Part shown: in pieces, positions 62,242 through 64,000 of the stretch
Numbering within the stretch: position 1 is the stretch's first letter
How the letters are laid out: every line of letters starts with the position of its first letter
Assembly: GCA_029560585.1 (NCBI GenBank)
Contig: JAKQKQ010000154.1
Location: forward strand, 1-64,000
Source: Verrucomicrobiota bacterium
GTDB taxonomy: Bacteria > Verrucomicrobiota > Verrucomicrobiia > JADLBR01
Direction: 5' to 3'
Length of the DNA stretch: 64,000 nt
Translations under genes and position numbers: made by a program
Notes under the pieces: generated by a model
Told to the model about the DNA's origin: nothing
The model's database searches: none
What the model saw: the letters and a program-made list of their open reading frames with translations, nothing else

Positions 62242-63690
62242 CTATGCCTTCACCTCCGGTACCTCGAACGGCTTGCGATAGAAGCCGCGGACCAGCTCGT
62301 TCGCTTTCGCGTTGTCAATGAAGCGCTCGTTCGCGCCGTCCCATTCCAGCCAGGGGCCGAGAAGCGATTCGCCTGGTTTCACGCCGTGGGCGTCGAGGTG
62401 CGCGAGATAACGGTCGAGCGTCTCCTGAAACAAGGGCAGCTCACCGATCTGCGCGCGCATCTCGGCGGCACCGGCCTTGCGCCCGAGCCGATAGGAAATA
62501 TTCCCGGCATGGCAGATGCAGGTGGAGATGTGGCCCTCGAGCACGTCGGCGTGGAGGTCCTCCCGCCTGCCGCTGCGCATCGCCCCGATGAAGTTCTCGA
62601 AGTGCCGGTCGCCGCCGGTGAACTTCTTGATCTCCTTCCCGTCGTTGTCCATGACGCGGCCCGCGTGCATCAGCACGCGCCCGCCCTCGCAATGGACCAC
62701 CGTATCGGTGCGGACGCCGCGATAGTCCGGCGGTTCCTTCGCCGTCTTCGACGCAAGCAGATTGTGAACTTCGTAGATGACCGGGACTGAGTAGTCGTAG
62801 TATGCGATCTGCGTGTTGGGCACTTCGCCGACATCGTCAAACACGAAGCGCCCCCCGATGCTCATCATCCTGCGCGGCAGCCCGGTCTCGCCGAGGACCC
62901 ACCGCGCCACATCGAGTTCGTGGACGCCCTGGTTGCAGGACTCCCCATCGCCCGTGTTCCAGATGAAGCTGCAGTCATACTGCAGCTTGTCGCGATAGAT
63001 CGGCTCCTTGCGCGCGGGCCCGCACCACAGCTCATAGTCCACGGAGTCCGGGATCGGCAGCGGCTCGGTGCGCCTGCCGATCGATTTGCGCGGCTTGTTG
63101 GCGCAACAGACGATGTGTTTGATCTTCCCGAGCTGGCCCGATCGGATGAACTCGAGGGCCTGCCGGTCGGTGTCGCGCGAGCGGGCCTGCGTGCCCACCT
63201 GAACGAGCCGATTGTGTTTCCGGGCCGCGTTCACCATCTGACGTCCTTCCCAGATGAAGTGCGCGAGCGGTTTCTCGACATAGACATCGCGGCCCGTCTC
63301 GCACGCCCAGATCGTTGGCAGCGAATGCCAGTACTGCATCGTGGCCACGGAGAAGGCGTCGATGTCCTTCAGCTCCATCAGCCTCCGGACATCCACCACC
63401 TCAGTGGGCCGATACCCGAATTTCGCCTCGATGGAGTCCGCGGCCGCCTTGAGCCGCACGCGATCCGGATCGCAGACGGCCGCGATCCGAACGCCCTTTT
63501 GGCCCCCGTAGCCGGCGATGTGCGCCCCGCCCCTGCCGCCGCAGCCCACGAGGGCCACGCGGATCTCGTCATTGGCCCCCGGCACGCGGGCGCCGGCCGA
63601 CCGCGGCAAGGCGATCGTCGCCGCCGCGGCTGCGGTCCGGATGAATTGTCGGCGGGTCTGGATGGTGGGGGGCCGTGTTCTCGCGGGCAT
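62242..63690 (-). CDS. Tat-exported Gfo/Idh/MocA oxidoreductase
   Basis: 482 aa from the ATG at 63690. Twin-arginine signal QTRRQFIRTAAAAATIALPRSAGA. NAD loop VALVGCGGRGGAH (~46-57), EKP motif at 139-141 (YVEKPLAHF). The substrate domain includes IWNTGDGESCNQGVHELDVARWVL, in which the G-x-H-x-x-D motif carries the catalytic His. Co-directional with the DUF1080 gene 58 bases downstream. Family members use tightly bound NAD to oxidise or epimerise sugars. With DUF1080 next door, 3-oxidation of a glycoside is the best-supported role. Confidence 0.9.
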   Translation of the reverse strand: MPARTRPPTIQTRRQFIRTAAAAATIALPRSAGARVPGANDEIRVALVGCGGRGGAHIAGYGGQKGVRIAAVCDPDRVRLKAAADSIEAKFGYRPTEVVDVRRLMELKDIDAFSVATMQYWHSLPTIWACETGRDVYVEKPLAHFIWEGRQMVNAARKHNRLVQVGTQARSRDTDRQALEFIRSGQLGKIKHIVCCANKPRKSIGRRTEPLPIPDSVDYELWCGPARKEPIYRDKLQYDCSFIWNTGDGESCNQGVHELDVARWVLGETGLPRRMMSIGGRFVFDDVGEVPNTQIAYYDYSVPVIYEVHNLLASKTAKEPPDYRGVRTDTVVHCEGGRVLMHAGRVMDNDGKEIKKFTGGDRHFENFIGAMRSGRREDLHADVLEGHISTCICHAGNISYRLGRKAGAAEMRAQIGELPLFQETLDRYLAHLDAHGVKPGESLLGPWLEWDGANERFIDNAKANELVRGFYRKPFEVPEVKA

Positions 63691-63773
63691 GGGCCTAACA
63701 TAGCCGGGAGCGTCTTCGGAGTCGAACATCGAGTTCCATCGGGAGGGCCCGTGGTGTCCGCCTCTTGGCGCGC

Positions 63774-64000
63774 TCACTCGCCGTTGGATTCGATGCCGCC
63801 GACGCGGCGCGCCACCTCGTTCTGGATGACGCTGCACAGCTCCAGCGCGCAGAGGAGGGACTTGCCGACTTTCGGGAAGCCCTCCAGTTGGAGGCTGAAG
63901 TGATCGAGCTGTGGCAGGGGATCGGGGCGGTGCATGCGGTCCCAGCAGTAAAGCCTCACATCGTTGAGGGTGCGGAGCAGCGAGACCACGTCGTCCATGG
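63774..64000 (-). CDS. unidentified protein, cut by window edge
   Basis: The minus-strand frame ending at 63774 stays open to the window edge (an ATG occurs at 63998 but the real start may lie beyond). About 74 residues are visible: LLRTLNDVRLYCWDRMHRPDPLPQLDHFSLQLEGFPKVGKSLLCALELCSVIQNEVARRVGG. A helical C-terminus is likely. I do not recognise the family. It lies 83 bases upstream of the Gfo/Idh gene on the same strand and could be the start of that operon. Confidence 0.4.
   Translation of the reverse strand, partial: MDDVVSLLRTLNDVRLYCWDRMHRPDPLPQLDHFSLQLEGFPKVGKSLLCALELCSVIQNEVARRVGGIESNGE

Overview
The window is about 62-64% GC. It carries the gene types typical of the PVC superphylum, most probably Verrucomicrobiota/Kiritimatiellota-like, although a related polysaccharide-degrading phylum cannot be excluded. 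The evidence is a PEP-CTERM protein, a sulfatase, three Tat-exported Gfo/Idh oxidoreductases, a ThuA-HEAT-discoidin protein, a DUF1080 protein, a delta-60-repeat protein, secreted proteins with verrucomicrobial-style C-termini, and a sugar-sensing XylR-type regulator. There are no rRNA or tRNA genes, no complete transposons and no CRISPR arrays. Most genes look secreted and act on sugars, so this appears to be an accessory glycan-use region of a free-living heterotroph.

Layout. Positions 1-7.3 kb hold the end of a PEP-CTERM surface protein, a two-domain glycosidase (toroid plus five-bladed propeller) and a DUF3857/transglutaminase protein. Three copies of a ~100-bp inverted-repeat element separate them. 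7.3-16.7 kb is a plus-strand run: sulfatase, Gfo/Idh oxidoreductase, giant ThuA-HEAT-F5/8C protein, a second Gfo/Idh and a small thioredoxin, with REP/REPIN-like hairpins and a REP-transposase remnant in the gaps. 17.2-27.1 kb is mixed: a beta-helical secreted protein, a GH5-like enzyme, a broken GH28 pectinase, L-serine dehydratase, an exported metallo-beta-lactamase-fold protein, a peptidase-MA-like protein and an autotransporter. 27.2-32.8 kb has a PL22-type oligogalacturonate lyase and a PQQ-propeller protein with an inserted methyltransferase-like domain, divergent from a DHDPS-family aldolase. 33.1-47.7 kb holds large secreted proteins of poorly known function, an orphan CpaE-like ATPase and two decayed genes.

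The most coherent system is 47.9-61.0 kb. A divergent regulator (LacI/XylR-type sensor plus AraC helix-turn-helix) faces eight tightly spaced minus-strand genes: GH39-like glycosidase, SDR dehydrogenase, GH42-like enzyme, enolase-superfamily sugar-acid dehydratase, sodium:solute symporter, second GH42-like enzyme, DHDPS/KDG-aldolase-like protein and amidohydrolase (probable lactonase). Together they could release a sugar, import it, oxidise it to a lactone, open the ring, dehydrate the aldonate and cleave the keto-deoxy acid to pyruvate, a non-phosphorylative pathway. The divergent promoter region carries a perfect inverted repeat and a 13-bp direct repeat that could be operators.

The right end (61.3-63.7 kb) pairs a Gfo/Idh oxidoreductase with DUF1080, a likely 3-keto-glycoside oxidation/hydrolysis pair. 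It echoes the Gfo/Idh plus ThuA pair at 9-14 kb.
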